Source: Omphalotus guepiniiformis
Lineage: Eukaryota; Basidiomycota; Agaricomycetes; Agaricales; Omphalotaceae
Assembly (NCBI GenBank): GCA_028554645.1
Contig: JAQOOI010000070.1
Span: forward strand, 620,001-684,000
DNA: 64,000 nt
Direction of reading: 5' to 3'
This document shows positions 1 through 13,371 of this stretch, piece by piece; the first letter of the stretch is position 1, and the number at the start of each line of letters is the position of its first letter. The notes beneath the pieces were generated by a model, which saw nothing but the letters and a program-made list of their open reading frames with translations, was not told the origin of the DNA and ran no database searches. The position numbers and the translations under genes were made by a program.

Positions 1-281
1 AAGATCTGATTGCCGTTTGGGGATCTGTACGGTTAGAGCAACGTTTCCAAGGGCTCGATGTAGAAATGCCAGATTGATTGTATTAATATTTATACCCATC
101 GAGATGCAGTGCCTCTCAGAAATCCCATCACAAGTGATGCCGACTTATAAGCCGACTCTTTCTTTCAAACATCTTCGCTAATTTTCTCCCTTCTTTTACG
201 CCGTGCTAAAGCGGTCAAGTGTCGGTTTCTCAGCTTCTTTGCATCCTTCCTCGTCCCCCTCTCCATTTTCCAATTCTTCTT

Positions 282-1943
282 ATGTCAATCGCCGACGATC
301 TTCCATGGCCCGAACTAGGCAACGTTTCGCGAGGAGCAACTCGTGGAAACCAAGGGCAAAAGGGTGTACTTGGTCCTCCAGACCGTGACGGTCGGTGCAC
401 TCTCCAGCTCCGAGTACAGCCTGGGGTGCTCGCTGTAAAATTAAACCGTCAAGCTAGTGAATGGTATAGAACTCTTGATAACGAAGTCAATCGCGCCTTA
501 AAGCTTACAAAAACATACTGGCGAAAAGCTCGGAGGCGTCAAGACTACGATGCGCGTGCGGATCAGGATCATATGGAGTTGCATGAGTGGCTACAGCAGT
601 TGAAGGATAAAACGATGTCGCATTTGGAGCTTCTTATGCAGAAGGGTGATATACAAGGGCCGCCTTATAATATGCCAGACGACATTGAGTTGACATTTCT
701 GCGGAAATTCATCGAGCGGCAGGCGTCTGGTATACCTCACAACCCCCGCTTACGGAACAGCGGCGAGCAAGCATATGTTATTCGTGACCATTCGGTCGAT
801 TCGGGGTCACCAGATCCTTCAGACCACAGCTATATGGATCAAAGATCACGAACAGGAATTGGTGAGTACTCCTAGTATTCCTACCAGGGGATATTTGGAA
901 CCTGACCGATGGTACAGACGGACCAAACGGGCATTTACCATTATCGCGACCTACAGACTCGCCGAATTTAAGAAACCCCGAATCCTTAGCACAAGAAGCA
1001 AGTGCATCTAGTTCGTGATTCATGTTCCCGATTTGTTTCATCTTCACTGATGTCCTAGTAGAGCAAGCACTGCAAATGACTCGTGCAACATTGGCGCGGG
1101 CACAAAAAGATACTCAGGACGCGTTCTTGAGATACACGGCGTGTTTGGATGCTGAACGCCAAGCACGGCAGTCGGTAGCAGCTGCAGAGAAGAGAAGAGA
1201 CGATATCAGTGAGTCGTTTGTACTACTTGAGTTTCGGTATTTCAATTCTGACTATAGAAATAGTGGGTGCACTGCTATCAATGAATTCAGTTGGTATGTT
1301 ATCCTGCCGAGTTCATACCTGTCGGAGATGTTTTAAGACCTGTACAGTAGAACAACGTTCGAGACAGTCGTCGGTATCACTGGAGGAAGCGCAGGCCGCT
1401 CAAGCTCTAGCAAGATATCATACGGAGGTGCGCAGTGCTGTTGATATGCCTTTGAACCGACTGAATTAGGTATAGGCTCAGAATGCGGCTGATCTCAAGA
1501 ACCGATCGAATGCAAAGCCGATGGAGTGGGCAGATGCCGACCCCCAAGGCATGTATGCAACTGAGCCCATGACTCACTTGGAGGTTAGTGTGCGCCCTTG
1601 AACCCCGAAAGATCCATCTCATCCCTATACATCAGGACCACACTGGCAGAGGACTCGTCCGAAAGCACTCACGCAGCTGGGAGAATGGTGCGCATATGCA
1701 AGGTAGGGAATGGTGTACTTGTCGTTTGATTTATTTCGTATGCTCAAAGCTGTTCATATGCAAGATCCCCAGTACGGCTGCGAGGTACTTGGGCCTCCCC
1801 AGTTGAGGTCTCCGTCGATTAATTCCGATTTTCAGGATCTCACAGCTTTGCCTCCAAGAAAACGTATACATCATATGATGCCCGGGTACGATGTCATGAA
1901 CAATGCAGCTCTTCAGGCGCAGAACATGACTCTACAACCATGA
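282..1943 (+). CDS. Spliced coiled-coil protein of unknown function
   Basis: Eight exons give an uninterrupted 412-residue protein: 282-861, 957-1010, 1059-1208, 1264-1293, 1351-1427, 1482-1583, 1636-1687, 1750-1943. All seven introns are GT-AG and all phases agree. The first ATG of the frame is at 282; the frame is open further upstream but has no earlier ATG. The N-terminal exon (about 190 residues) is charged and has no motif I recognise. The middle (about residues 210-300) is rich in Ala, Arg, Glu and Gln with few helix breakers (for example ARAQKDTQDAF, AERQARQSV) and should form a coiled coil. The tail contains LPPRKR, a possible nuclear signal. No signal peptide or membrane segment is seen. 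Function unknown; I would expect a lineage-specific basidiomycete protein. Confidence 0.7.
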
Positions 1944-3808
1944 TTCACTCTTCCTGTGCTCCTCCTGTATTTTGACGAATTATTATGATATTTATGCCAC
2001 CCATATACCTTACTATACCATCTGTTCATAATTGTAATTTCTGTAGGCTTGTGTATGATCTATCTGGCGTCTGTGTACATCTATCTCTGAAATACTAGAT
2101 TGCAGGATATATAATTACATATCACATGTAAAAGTATGTGAACTAGGACACATCAATTTTGAATAACATCAAACACATTCAAAACAGAGGATGGCCCCCT
2201 GTTTCCGGGCATCAAGGTTGTATCAAGGCCTCGCCGTATCGAGCTGAAAGCTAGATGAAGTGATGAATTAGTTGCTTTGGGTACCCACCTAGAAAAGCTG
2301 TCCCAGTCGAAACTTAGAAATAAAAGTGCTTGTTTCAAAAGGACTTACAATGCATATATACACCTTACGCTCCTCGTCTGACTATAAGGAGGTGCGTCGT
2401 GCGCCATTGCCGGAGTTCTGATATAACAGCATACATACGCTCCTCAGCGACCGAGCAATGGTCATCAGGGAACTGCGCAGCGAGATCAGTAAAATGCAGA
2501 GAGACTTACAAGTAACATGTGTTCATGATTCTGAACTTCAGATACGTCGATCCCAGGCTATCGCTTCCCTATCATTGAGGAAGGGGATGCGTAGCGTGCT
2601 CGGAAACTCAACACAGCATCAGGATAAACTTGTCGACGCCACTGCCAGTCAGTAAGTAAAAGGGTTTAGGTCGCAGACGTTGATCGCAACGGCCGGAAAG
2701 CGGACAGGTAATATTGAGCACAGTCAGTCGGTGTTTTTTTCCATGGGTTCAAGATGCTTTTTTCGGGCACGTCTCTCCTCCGTGCCTCAGCCGTGCACGG
2801 TGGAGTGATCCTCCGATTAGAATAGGCCTACGGGAGTTGTCAATGTCATTCGCTGTCGAGATTAGTACGACTGTGAAGTGAAGACTCGATGACCGACGTG
2901 AAACCTGAAGGCCTGATGTCCTGCTTGAGTACTGTAGGGTCGTCAAATTCAGGTACTTACCGATGTTTTCGGAAGAACGAATTGAGAACGAAGATGTTCC
3001 CGGTGAGGGCTCTAGCGTCAAAGATTGGGGATAAGAAGACGTCTTGATATATTACACGTAGTTATGAACCTTCTCGAAACTTTGAAAATGAAGGAATGGT
3101 TGGCATGAGTGTGAGTGAAAGGTGTCCAAGCCAGCTTTTTCCCCGGAGATAGCCGGTAATTGGTTATATTTATCATTGGCGTCTGGATTTTTTGGTGATC
3201 CCTTTCCGGCACGGTCAAAACTATTTGCTTTACACTTTCCCTCTCCTCCAACATGAACAGATTTTTCACCGTCGAATCCAACTTATTGACCGCAAACAGA
3301 ACGCGCTTTCTTGAATAAATTACTCGCAAGCCGAATTCCTGTTGAACTATGTCCCGAGTCTTGACTTTAACTGGAGAGCAAACCACGATCGCTCCTGGCA
3401 GCAGCTATTAGTATTTTCTGGGCCACTTTGGTGTGCAAGTGGACCATTCTCCACGAAGGGAATCTATGATCGCTTCAGGTTGCCGAATATGGTTATGTGG
3501 CCAGGCGCATCACTGGAAAAGTGGAACACCCCGCTTTGACCTTTCCTGGCTCGTCCACATTTATGGCTTTGAGGGATGCCACTGTCATAATGGGCCAAAG
3601 CGCTTTCCAAGACCTCATATAAAGATCCCCCTCGGATAACTTCCTATTTCACCTATTCACTTGCTCTCTATACTTAGGCGTCGCGTGCTCTACACGTGCA
3701 GTCTGCTTGCTTTCAGTCTTTGTACAATTCGACCTTGAAAGAAAGAAAGAACAGACCTTCAAAACCTCGACGAGATCTTTAACTTCCGTGACACTTTCGC
3801 AAACTACG
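1944..3808. other. Intergenic region, no supported gene
   Basis: This holds the 3' flank of the coiled-coil gene and the promoter side of the CCCH gene. A fragment around 2458-2655 on the plus strand reads as a short coiled-coil-like peptide (RELRSEISKMQRDLQ). It could be a decayed relative of the neighbouring coiled-coil gene, but I found no exon chain that supports a gene. Nothing else is recognisable. Confidence 0.5.
3618..3623 (+). promoter_or_regulatory. Probable TATA box of the CCCH gene
   Basis: TATAAA lies 186 bp upstream of the ATG at 3809. It is followed by a pyrimidine-rich stretch (around 3640-3680) of the kind common at fungal transcription starts. Position and sequence fit a core promoter; this is not proven. 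Confidence 0.45.
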
Positions 3809-5119
3809 ATGTCGCCCTTCAACTTGACTCAAGATCAATGTAGGTTTCCCAATAGTTTTAATCGACGGAGCTTGCACAGAGAATCTCATGCTTTTACGAC
3901 TACTCTAGCCACCACCTGCTGGAACTACGTGCGAGGGAATTGCACTCGTCGAAAGTGCAAGTATGTTCATCCGCAGGGTGTATGCTTTCCACCCTACAAT
4001 CGCTCGAGTCCATTTGGGCTTCGCCACCCAGTCCCTTTGCCTACCCACCTAGATGATATTGTGGAAGATCACAACGCTACGAAGGGTGCTGAGGAGGCTG
4101 GACCGGCCGTTTACTATAAGCATATTGCTTGGAAGACAGCTCCTTGCCGACACTTCATGAAGACTGGTGATTGTCCGTTGGGAGAAAAATGTAGATTGTA
4201 AGTGGCTTTCTTAATTCTTTGTTTGGACGTTTCGGTGTCGACGATGCTCAACATTTTCTTTTTCATTACACAGTATACACGACGTGGAATTGCTGCGTGC
4301 CGAAGCCAGCAACCCAGTAGACGAAAACCCAGACAATTCTACGAGGTCACATTGCTGGTCCTTCGTACAAGGCTGGTGCAAGAACGCTTCGTGTCGCTAT
4401 CTTCATCCTGTGAATGTTAAACCATGTGAGTGGCATCCTGACGTTATGCTTGAGCCCCAATGATTAATTGACGTCTCTTGTACGGTCTAGATAAAAAGTA
4501 CACGCCGTGTCTAGCCTGGCCAATGTGTCCTTATGGTAGTCGATGCGACTTTAAACACCCGGAGCCTATGAATGGTCAGTCTGCGACCAAGTCTACTCGG
4601 TACAATCCGCTGGCAGGGCTGTCTGCGCCAGCGTCGCAGTCGTCTTCGTCTTCCTTTGCCCCAACTTCACCGAATGAAGTCTCGCCTTGGGTACCTACTC
4701 AATATTACGGCACAACGTTTTATCTTCCATCCCCTCCACTTCAATTCTCCCCGTTCCTTTCCCCTCCTCGAAACACGCAGTTCATGGGTGATCGGGAAGC
4801 TTCTTACTTCAAGTCTGTGCCCATGGGCCCTGCTGTGATGACTTCTTCTGACTGCACATCATTGCCCTACCGTGCACAGGGTGGTACCCCTGCGAGTGTC
4901 TCCCCCCCAATGGAACTCTCTCACAAAGAGAACCACAACTTGCGGGCCGGGATGAAGAACCCAAATATCAATCGTGATATTCTAAGATCAACATCTGCAC
5001 TGTCGTCGTCAAAGAATGCAGGCCATAGTAACACCATTACCAGTACGAGGTCTGGCTCCAGATTCAGCCATGCCCGACGTATCAGTGTTTCTATCAAGAA
5101 TCCTTCCCGCACTCAATAG
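3809..5119 (+). CDS. Protein with four CCCH zinc fingers
   Basis: Four exons (3809-3839, 3909-4197, 4274-4425, 4491-5119) with GT-AG introns give 366 residues. The start ATG at 3809 is immediately followed by a short first exon. Four CCCH fingers are visible and two of them are completed only after splicing: CWNYVRGNCTRRKCKYVH (C-x7-C-x4-C-x3-H); C-x8-C-x5-C-x3-H, starting CRHFMKTGDC and ending CRFIH across intron 2; CWSFVQGWCKNASCRYLH (C-x7-C-x4-C-x3-H); and CLAWPMCPYGSRCDFKH (C-x5-C-x5-C-x3-H) just after intron 3. This array is typical of RNA-binding proteins in mRNA processing or decay. The C-terminal 200 residues are Ser/Pro-rich, probably disordered, and carry a basic segment near the end. 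The RNA target and precise family are unknown. Confidence 0.85.
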
Positions 5120-7560
5120 ACCCACCTATTTGTGTTGTAAGGGACCTGTTGTTGCAGTACAGTCGTTTTCGTCCTAGATTACAATCTCCTTTCATTTTAC
5201 TCTTTCGAATGTAATCTTTTGTACGTCACTTCTGTATGTAAAACATAAACCCCAGACGAGGGCTCTTGATCCTATCAGGTTGGTGTTCATGCTGTTGAGT
5301 TTCCCTGGCGCGTAAGTACATAGTAAGTACTCCAAGGCGGACGCAGTTGCGGTCAGGCTTACAATGACAATATAGACACACCGTCATCATTCATGAATCA
5401 TGAGCTGGAGTCTCCGTGTGCATTTCGACAACTTAGCAATCGGGAGTTCCTCCGAAGGTCATGCCACCCGACGGTAAGTAAGTAGTTAGGCGAGTCGAAA
5501 GCCAGGGCCATCGATGATGATATCTGAGCTTGATTAGCGCTCGCTCATATGATACATAGTCGCGAAGAAGCTTGATGGGACGATACTCGATGTCATTAAA
5601 ATGAACTTCTTATGTTTCAAGTTACAGGAAGTGCTGTGCAAATTATTCTCCGGTAAATTCGAATAATCCCAATCCATTCCAGTAAAAGCTCACGTCCATA
5701 TCATGGGATAGAACTTGAAATTAAGATCGAATCCATACTTACGCCGCCAGAACAGGGTAAGTATCTATTAGATCGGGCACTAATAGTAAGGTATTACCAT
5801 CAATGATATTACTTATTATAATAGGAGTTCCTTAGAATTTCGCTACGCCGTTCATGAACGAGAGAATATGTGTTCCAATGTTTACACACAAGTCCGACAG
5901 CACGCTTGACTGTGATCAGATAAACAAGTCAAGTGAGGGAATACAGTAATGATATAGACATCATGTCATACCCTTGGGGGTAACACCTGGTAACACCTAT
6001 TTTCTTGTGCGTAGCTAGAGATGGCGATTGGCAGCTCGTACAGCACCGTCAGTAGGATCATATGAAGGGGGTACTTTGAGCGACTGTCATTCCATCTTTG
6101 TATTGAACATTGAATAGCTGAGCTTTGAGCGCTTGGAGTTTCCTGATCCTGAAGCTTGCAAATTGATAAGTGAAATTCGAGAGGCTGCAGCCGGTGAAAC
6201 ATAGAATACATACGGAATGATGAAGGTTATTTGAACGAGCTAGCCGATGAATTATGCGGGAGGGGTAAAAACACAGACTCAGGTCTCAGGCCTCAGGAGC
6301 TGTTATCACCACCAGAAGCGGCGTATTGTTCTGGGTAAGCCCAGGGCGTCTAGATAATTTGATCGTTGGGACAGGCTGGGACCCACATTTCTGCCGCCAG
6401 AATCAGCGATCCAAGGTCCGTGGACTGTGATCGTCTGAATCGACAATCGAGGTCAAACGTGGCCAGCGTCTTTACAATGCGTTCAGGAACTTGAATGGCC
6501 GGCGGGCAGTACTCTACTTACAGGCAAGTGGACAAGTTCACCGTATGTCTATTCAGCAAGAAAGGATTAGCATTGCAATGAGCGGCAAACAGCAATTTGA
6601 TTACAACTTATTAGTCCCCACATATGTCACGGTCTGTATACATCTGTAATGCTTCGCGGGCCACCCATCATAGCCCATCACGCGCATCAGAAAGGAAGGA
6701 TCTTCTGCTCGGGCCGTGACAGTGATAATGAAACCGTACCGTAGGCTACCAGAGGCTACCGTAGGTAGACGGATCCCTAGCTGGCCTAACCCGGGAAGCC
6801 CTGGGTCATTTGATCACTTGAGGCGGTACATATCTAACCAACTGCCTCCAACCGCTGAATCCTAATTGATTTTTGCGAAATTGGGGCTTCTTTGATGTCG
6901 GGATAAGTTGAAGGAACCTTAAGAGAGCCTGTAAGGTGCACCATACATAGTACTTACAGCGCTTGGCATCCAAGCCTCAGCTCGTCGTGATTAGCTCTTC
7001 TCCAATGTTTGATGAAAACCATCAAAATAATGAACACAGATTCTGCACTGGAGCACCATTAGAATTAGAACTGTTCATGGGTCCGTATTATAGGCGTCAC
7101 TGACCAGAGCTCCGTGAAGGACTCAGAACCTTACTCTCTGAAATCCAGCAGCACCGATGACCGCTCCTTCGCCAAACGACTCGGAGCAAGAGAATTGTAG
7201 CCTTCGCTAGTCGACCTTTTCTTCGTCTTGTTGACTAAAAAACCCTGTATTTCCGAGCCCGACGTGGACGTACATAACGGCCATTCTGTCACCATTGTAC
7301 AGCCAGTTGTTCGTCAATGCGACGATAGCTAAAGGTATTGTATTCACCTACGACCCTTGAGTGGTTAGGACACTCAAGCTCAATTCAAAGCGCACACGAA
7401 TTGAGGAGACCAGGAAAAGACCATGCCTTTTGGATAGTAGGTTAACGGTAGAATCCACATACACCTATCAAAATGGCGCCGCTAAGACTAACACGAGCGA
7501 GCGGGGAACTTCAAACACGACCGGCGGAGATCAGCCAACAAACTTGGAGTTGCCACTTGG
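5120..7560. other. Long intergenic region without recognised features
   Basis: About 2.4 kb of mixed sequence with no long open frame, no exon chain I could build, and no clear repeat family. Several GTAAGTA-type motifs occur, but they do not join coding stretches. Either regulatory DNA or old decayed sequence. Confidence 0.5.
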
Positions 7561-8122
7561 TCAAGAAAGTTCGGTATGGGTTTGAGAATGTGATGTACTC
7601 AAAGCTTCGGCGCCCACAATAGTCCACAATCTGCGAAGGGAATCTGCACTGCATCGAAAAAAAATCAGAAAAATCATGGAAAAAAACAAAAAAAATATTC
7701 ACCAACAATTACCTAGGTTTATTGCATCATCATAAGGACAGGTAAACTTTGACATCGATTGAAATATCAAACCACGCTCAGGTTCGAGTAAGAAGGCCGT
7801 GTCAAGGGATACCATCTCTTTTAGCAATGCTTGCCTTACGGCAGTACCGACCTGCGGTATACACAAGATAGCCTCAACATCACAATCGAGATTGAGTTCC
7901 AAGTACACGGAATGTTCAATTCGAGAGAGAGCGCAGGGCGCATGCAAATATCCCGGTGACTTTGTGTTTTCGGGGCTCAGTAGAAGCAACTTAATCTTGT
8001 CTAATCTTGTCCGTAGTTCGCGAAAGGCTACAACACTAATTAGCGTATTGTATACATATGAGGGCCGACAGGCACTCACCGACACTTTTCTCATGGAGAT
8101 TTAGTACGGTGATAATCTTCAT
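7561..8122 (-). CDS. Small three-exon gene of unknown function
   Basis: Exons 8122-8080, 8027-7713 and 7643-7561 join in frame to 146 residues starting MKIITVLNLHEKSVAF. Intron 1 (52 nt) has GTGAGT and a CTAAT branch-like motif. Intron 2 ends in a T-rich tract before GATGCAG or TGCAG. Two acceptors are possible for exon 3. The one chosen gives a tail with LRRLWTIVGAEAL; the alternative (7648) stops after 16 residues. No domain, signal peptide or membrane segment is recognised. The reading frame looks protein-like (mixed hydrophobic and charged, no low complexity), but it could also be the surviving part of a larger decayed gene. Confidence 0.45.
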
Positions 8123-8554
8123 CTCGCATAGACACTGATGAGGGTGGCTCAAACACCAACAATTGAGACCGGCAGACTAGCCAGAATCTGGCAGTTCTAA
8201 TCAGAAGTTGAGAAATGAAAAAAGGGATGAGATATCATTTTTGACGGTCGAGATATCAAGCAGCACCCCGCCAGCACCCTCCCTCAGCCCTTCCTCCAAG
8301 AATAAAATCATCGTAATGAAAGAGAATGCTTGAGCCTGTGTAGGCCTGCACGCCTCATGCTGTCCGTCCCAGCTACATGATCCGGGTCCAACATCATGGG
8401 GGCCAACAGCAGCTTGAGCGGCCCAACATTCAACACTTCACTTCTAAATCAAGAGGGCGGGTCCCAAAGCCGAAAAAGCCGCAGAGGAGTGTCGAGCTGG
8501 CGTCGCCCATTGAAATTAATGTCTACAAACTAGAGGTAGCTGCTCTCTGCATCT

Positions 8555-10947
8555 TTACACTCCCAATTGTAATGAGCTCCTCTCCTCCAAACTACCTCTT
8601 GCAAGGAATGTCTTTAGATTCAATCTGAATTCCACACTGCCACTGTCAGGAACAGTGCCAGTACCGCCATTTGGGCTTCCCCATCCTCCCGCCCCAGGCG
8701 TACGAATGACTATATGGTCACCCGCACCCATCTTGACGGTCGCTCGCGCGCCCAAGTTGAGCGTTCTGCATTTAGAATATCTCAGCTTACGAAAGTAATG
8801 AAACTGAGTAGGCAGTGATAACATACCTCATTCCGTCGTCGTTACCCTTCCAATCCCCGTCCTCCTTTCGGGTTCTCTTCTTCCAAATATTGAGTCCGGA
8901 CTGACCGGCCAAGCCGCCCTTGAGGCCATACGGCCTATGCACTCGGCGCTACATCATTGAAAAACTCGTTAGAAACTCTCCAAAAACCGTATTGAGTACA
9001 AGCCGAGAGAAACATTGACCGACCTCACTAAGGATACTAGTTTGAATAGGCAATAAGAATTCAATGTCTCTGATGACCCCATCACCGCCCTTGTACATCC
9101 CATCCCCACCAGATCCTGGGCGTAGGGAGAATTGGTGTAGCATCACAGGGTACCGACGTTCGAGGATCTCGGGATCCGTTATGCGAGTATTCGTCATACT
9201 ACAAAAGAAAAACAGAACCACCGTAGTGGTTTACTAGAAGTTGAGAACAGTATACAGCGGAAGATGAAACATTGACAACGGACTGAGTATGAACGCCACT
9301 CACACCGTGCCAGCCATCCCCGGCACCACTCCCACCCGCGATCGTCTCATAGTAGCCCCATCCCTCCTCAAATTCTCCAGTTTCAGTCTTACCACCAAAG
9401 CCAAAAGTGAGATTGTTACTGAATGAGTTTCGGTCAGGTACTCGGGCAAGAAACAAATGAGGAGACGACGCTCACCAATCACCTTGAGACGCGGCGACAG
9501 CCTCAAAGGCATGCAACACCACATCCGTGACACGCTGGGATGTGACGACGTTACCGCCCACAACTGCACACGTTTCCGAAGGGTTGAGAAGAGAATCCGG
9601 CGGAATGTTCACTGTGGCACTATTAGCATATAGTGGCTGAAGGAAAGCTAATTCCAACCAGTAATAGGGATCAAGCATCCAGCATTGAGCGGTATATCTT
9701 CACCTAGCATCGCTCTCAGGCAATACAGGATCGCGCTCCGTACAACCGTCGAAGGCGCATTGAGATTACCCCGCATTTCTGGACCAGTACCCTCAAAATC
9801 AAACACGGTAGACCCGGTCTCAGGATTAATGGTGATAGTTAGTTCGATAGGCGACCCATCGTCCATATAATCAATAGCGTGCAAAGATTTGCCATATGCA
9901 GCTGCATGACGTTTCAGCAATGCACGAACGGCGGCCTCGGCGTTGTTTCTGATATGAATCATGTAAGATTGAACGGTATTCAGAGAATACTCATCAATCA
10001 CTAGGTAGAGGCTCTCCTTCTCAGCGAGCAGGAGGGATACTAGAGCACAAAAAGTACTTACTGGAGTTGAGAAGCTCAATGCCCTTGCGATTCGCGGCGA
10101 TTTGGGCCTTGAGGTCACTCTCCACGTCACGGAAGCAGCGAGTACCGCTGGAACCCTTGTATGACGCAGGTACGTCAATCATATGGTGAACTAAGCCAGC
10201 ATGGTCGTATTTGCCCTTGCGCACAAGCTTGAAAGAACTGATATGGGCACCCTCCTCAAAAATGGTAGTCGAGGTAGGAGGCATTGATCCGGGAAGAATT
10301 CCACCAATGTCTGAAAAAAATTAAAGTGTACGTTAATGAGAGGAAATAGCGGTGATGTCTTATGAGCACTTGCCCGCATGATGGCCACGAGAAGCGGTGA
10401 AGAAGACTATTTCGCCTGAGGAGCTGAAAACAGGGGTAATCTGGGCAGTGGTCAGCCGGACTTTCTTTGTGGTGAAGGGAAAACCTCCGTACTATGGTGA
10501 TGTCAGGTAAATGTGTTCCACCTGCTTGAGGAGAATTGGCCATGATCACGTCGCCTTCTTCGATACCATCACCTGAAGGAGCAGCGGGGCCAACACCAAG
10601 TATTTCAATCTGGTACTTCACAGCACTTGCCAAACGGAAGATACAGTGAGCTATAAGATCGTAGGTAAAACGAGATAGCTCACAAGCTCATGCTCCCTAG
10701 ATGCACTGGCACATGGGGTGCGTTGGAGACCAAAGAACCATCAGGGCCGAAAAGCGCACAACTGAAGTCAAGACGCTCTTTGATGTTTGTTGAAATGGCG
10801 GTTCGTTGGAGAGAGCGACCCATTGCTTCCGCCCTTCATTTACTGAGTCAACTGGCAGGGAGGGAAATTAGGAGAGAAGGTAACTTACACGCTCATGAAG
10901 CGATTGGCAAATAGAGTCAGTAAGATGGGATCCGGCGCAGAAAACAT
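8555..10947 (-). CDS. Stand-alone hydantoinase B (HyuB) half of 5-oxoprolinase
   Basis: Eleven exons on the minus strand give an intact 592-residue protein: 10947-10889, 10833-10684, 10625-10493, 10440-10374, 10310-10062, 10000-9659, 9611-9476, 9418-9284, 9198-9024, 8948-8827, 8765-8555. It matches HyuB from its very beginning ([59 protein letters not shown]) to its end ([46 protein letters not shown]). HyuB pairs with HyuA to hydrolyse 5-oxoproline or hydantoins with ATP; the fungal enzyme is normally one chain of about 1,280 residues with HyuA first. Here the first ATG (10947) sits just before the HyuB domain and no HyuA sequence lies upstream to at least 15 kb. The intron at 10373-10311 begins GCAAGT, a GC-AG intron. 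It may be a 5'-truncated duplicate or a true separate subunit. Confidence 0.88.
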
Positions 10948-11759
10948 GAGGAGGAAGTAATGAATGGTAAAGTGTGCTCGCTATTCATCTTGAACGAAGA
11001 AATACTTCAACTACACGTTGAAGACGCAATTCCGCTCGTATTCCGAATCCGGAAGATGGATTTCTTCGGAAACTCTGCGGTAAGAACTTGTGAGAGGGTA
11101 TAACACTGTAAGAGGATAACTGTCTTACTTCGTTGCGATTTTTCAACTTCATTCTTCCTCAGGTTGCAAATGGTTTGGTATGAATTGTAGATGCCCCCGA
11201 TCGGTGTATTCCGAATTTCGATAGCCATAGGGTGAGGGGACTTGGCACAGAAAGAAGCTGTAAGTACTTCTTCAGAAACTTCTGATAATCATAGCCTGAA
11301 AGAGGAAGAAAGGTGAAGAAATGTGTAGTATCAATGTCCGTCAGCTGAGTGAGCGAGAGTGACTCAGTGAGCGTCGAGTGAGCTGGGGGTACAACCGCGA
11401 ATAGGGAAAGTCACGTGAGAGCGCCCGCGATTTCAAATTCTGAACGCGCTGCCGGAATTTCTCCAGTTTCTTGAAATCATAACCAAGTCTGCAATTTCTC
11501 TCGATATCACTAACATTGAGTTCATCAGGTTCGTGTTGAGCTTTGCTACTTCTTGAACTTGTCTCTGATTTCACGTAGACTTTCAACGACTGTTTCCAGC
11601 AACAAATGCACTGTTGGAAAGGAAGGGACGCTTGTTGTCCCCACAGAATTCAGAGTACGTGCAACAAGGTGTTCTAGATATAACAAATTGTAATTATCGT
11701 AAGATCTTCTCGTTATAGTGAATTTGTCGCGCACCCAATAATTTTTACTCGAAGCTCAA

Positions 11760-13090
11760 GCTCAAAGTTCTACTTCGAGGTCATCATCGATGTGCATTGT
11801 CGACGAACTCTTGAAGGCTCATTTTTGAAGCTTGCGGACCGTGTGGTCTTGTATGATGCTGGTAGTGTTACTGGCGCAAAGACATCATTGTACGAGGCGG
11901 TCAGGATAGGATACTAAGGCTACCAGGTACCTTCATCGGCCGTTTTACCTTAATGCTGGGTGACTAACGACGATGTTTTAGACGTCGATTAAGTCCGCTC
12001 TCCGACTTACAGGAGCTATCTGCTAAATGCTTTGACCGTCTGGCTATCTGCCTCGACGCTCTTACCTTGAACTCCTCGTCGCTGGAGCTGCATGTGCTGC
12101 TTCACGCACATCTCTATTTCATCCCAGCTATCCTCACAAACAAATTAGGATAGCACCGCGAGAAAACTCTCTACGACTGACGCCTACCTCACATTTATCC
12201 CCAGAGATTTATATCTCTAGCTTTTTCGAGTCTACGATGATTTTGATGAAGACTTTGGTCAAGTTGCAAGAGCAGCGTTCATGGCCTCTGATGAAAGTCT
12301 TATTGAAGTAGAGAAGTTCTCTGGGCTTGAGCCAGTCTCGAGTGCACTACAGGGTGTGGTGGCATATAGCCAAGTGACGATTTGGGATGAGGATGTACGA
12401 ACGATCATTCACTTCCGATATGGTGAGGTTATATGCGCATGTCCATGGGATGAATATTCATTTTCAGTTTAGGATTGCGCCAGCATCGATATCAGTCGAA
12501 GAGATTCGATAGGAGATGAAATCGAGGCCACAACAGCTTGGAGTATCCATCCAGAGTGCCAGCCGGATATCACGTCGGTGTAGTTCGTTCCTGAAGCCCG
12601 CATTATTGCTCATCAGTTTTCATAGTACCGCTGTAGCTGACGGAGAGAGTCGGCTGACTCTCTGTAATGCATTATTCCACGTCGCTGAGCCTGGTACCGA
12701 TGATTCCTTTATCTCCGCATTGAAAGAAGTTTGCTCTCTAGAGTAATGTTGACCCTCTCACGACCGCCGACGCAAACCTTGTTCTTTGGCCTGATGATTT
12801 CTAAAGGTACGACTGACCTACTTCTCTCATTCTCGACTAGAATTGCTGAATCTTACCTTCATTAGATTCTTTGGCGCAGAATGATGACCTACCTCTTCCT
12901 CGCTTACTTCGCTGCTACTATCCTATCGAAAGCTTCCGCTCATAGATCAACGCCCAAGATAGGTCTACGCCGCTCCCCCTTGACCAGCTCACTCACGGCT
13001 TCATCAAAGCCACCAATGAAAAGATGCTCCAACCCATTTACACACTACCACGGCTCGCCCACAGTGTATATGTGATAGCGGGTATCGGAG
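11760..13090 (+). pseudogene. Decayed coding remnants, unknown family
   Basis: Several plus-strand stretches read like protein but are broken by stops and frame changes. About 11770-11915 holds ADRVVLYDAGSVTGAKTSLY. 12225-12430 holds FMASDESLIEVEKFSGLEP and VVAYSQVTIWDEDVRTIIHF. About 12880-13090 holds LTHGFIKATNEKMLQPIY and LPRLAHSVYVIAG. I could not join them with plausible introns into one frame. They look like pieces of one or two old genes that have lost function. Family not recognised. The region from 10948 to 11760 holds nothing I can identify. Confidence 0.35.
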
Positions 13091-13371
13091 ATGCTAGTGG
13101 ATGCCATGGGATGAGCTGGCTGGGTCGCTGGAGCATTATAGGGTGCTGATACATCGATTCTGGTATCTTATTTCGGCATATGAGGTGGAATAGGGTGGCA
13201 AATGTATAGGTGAAGAAATTTTAATCCTTGCCGCCGACAGAACCAAGCTGATGGGTGGCGTTCTTGTTAGGAGAGCATTTGAGACGTAAGAACCACTCTC
13301 GAGTGTGTACACGAAGAGTTATCTCTCCTTCAGAGGCGAGCGCCTTCGAGCGACTGTCGTTGAGGAGTTGC

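Noticed and set aside
10948..11760. Search for the HyuA half upstream of HyuB
   Set aside because: All frames were read on the minus strand; no HyuA-like sequence was found, so no fused gene was called.
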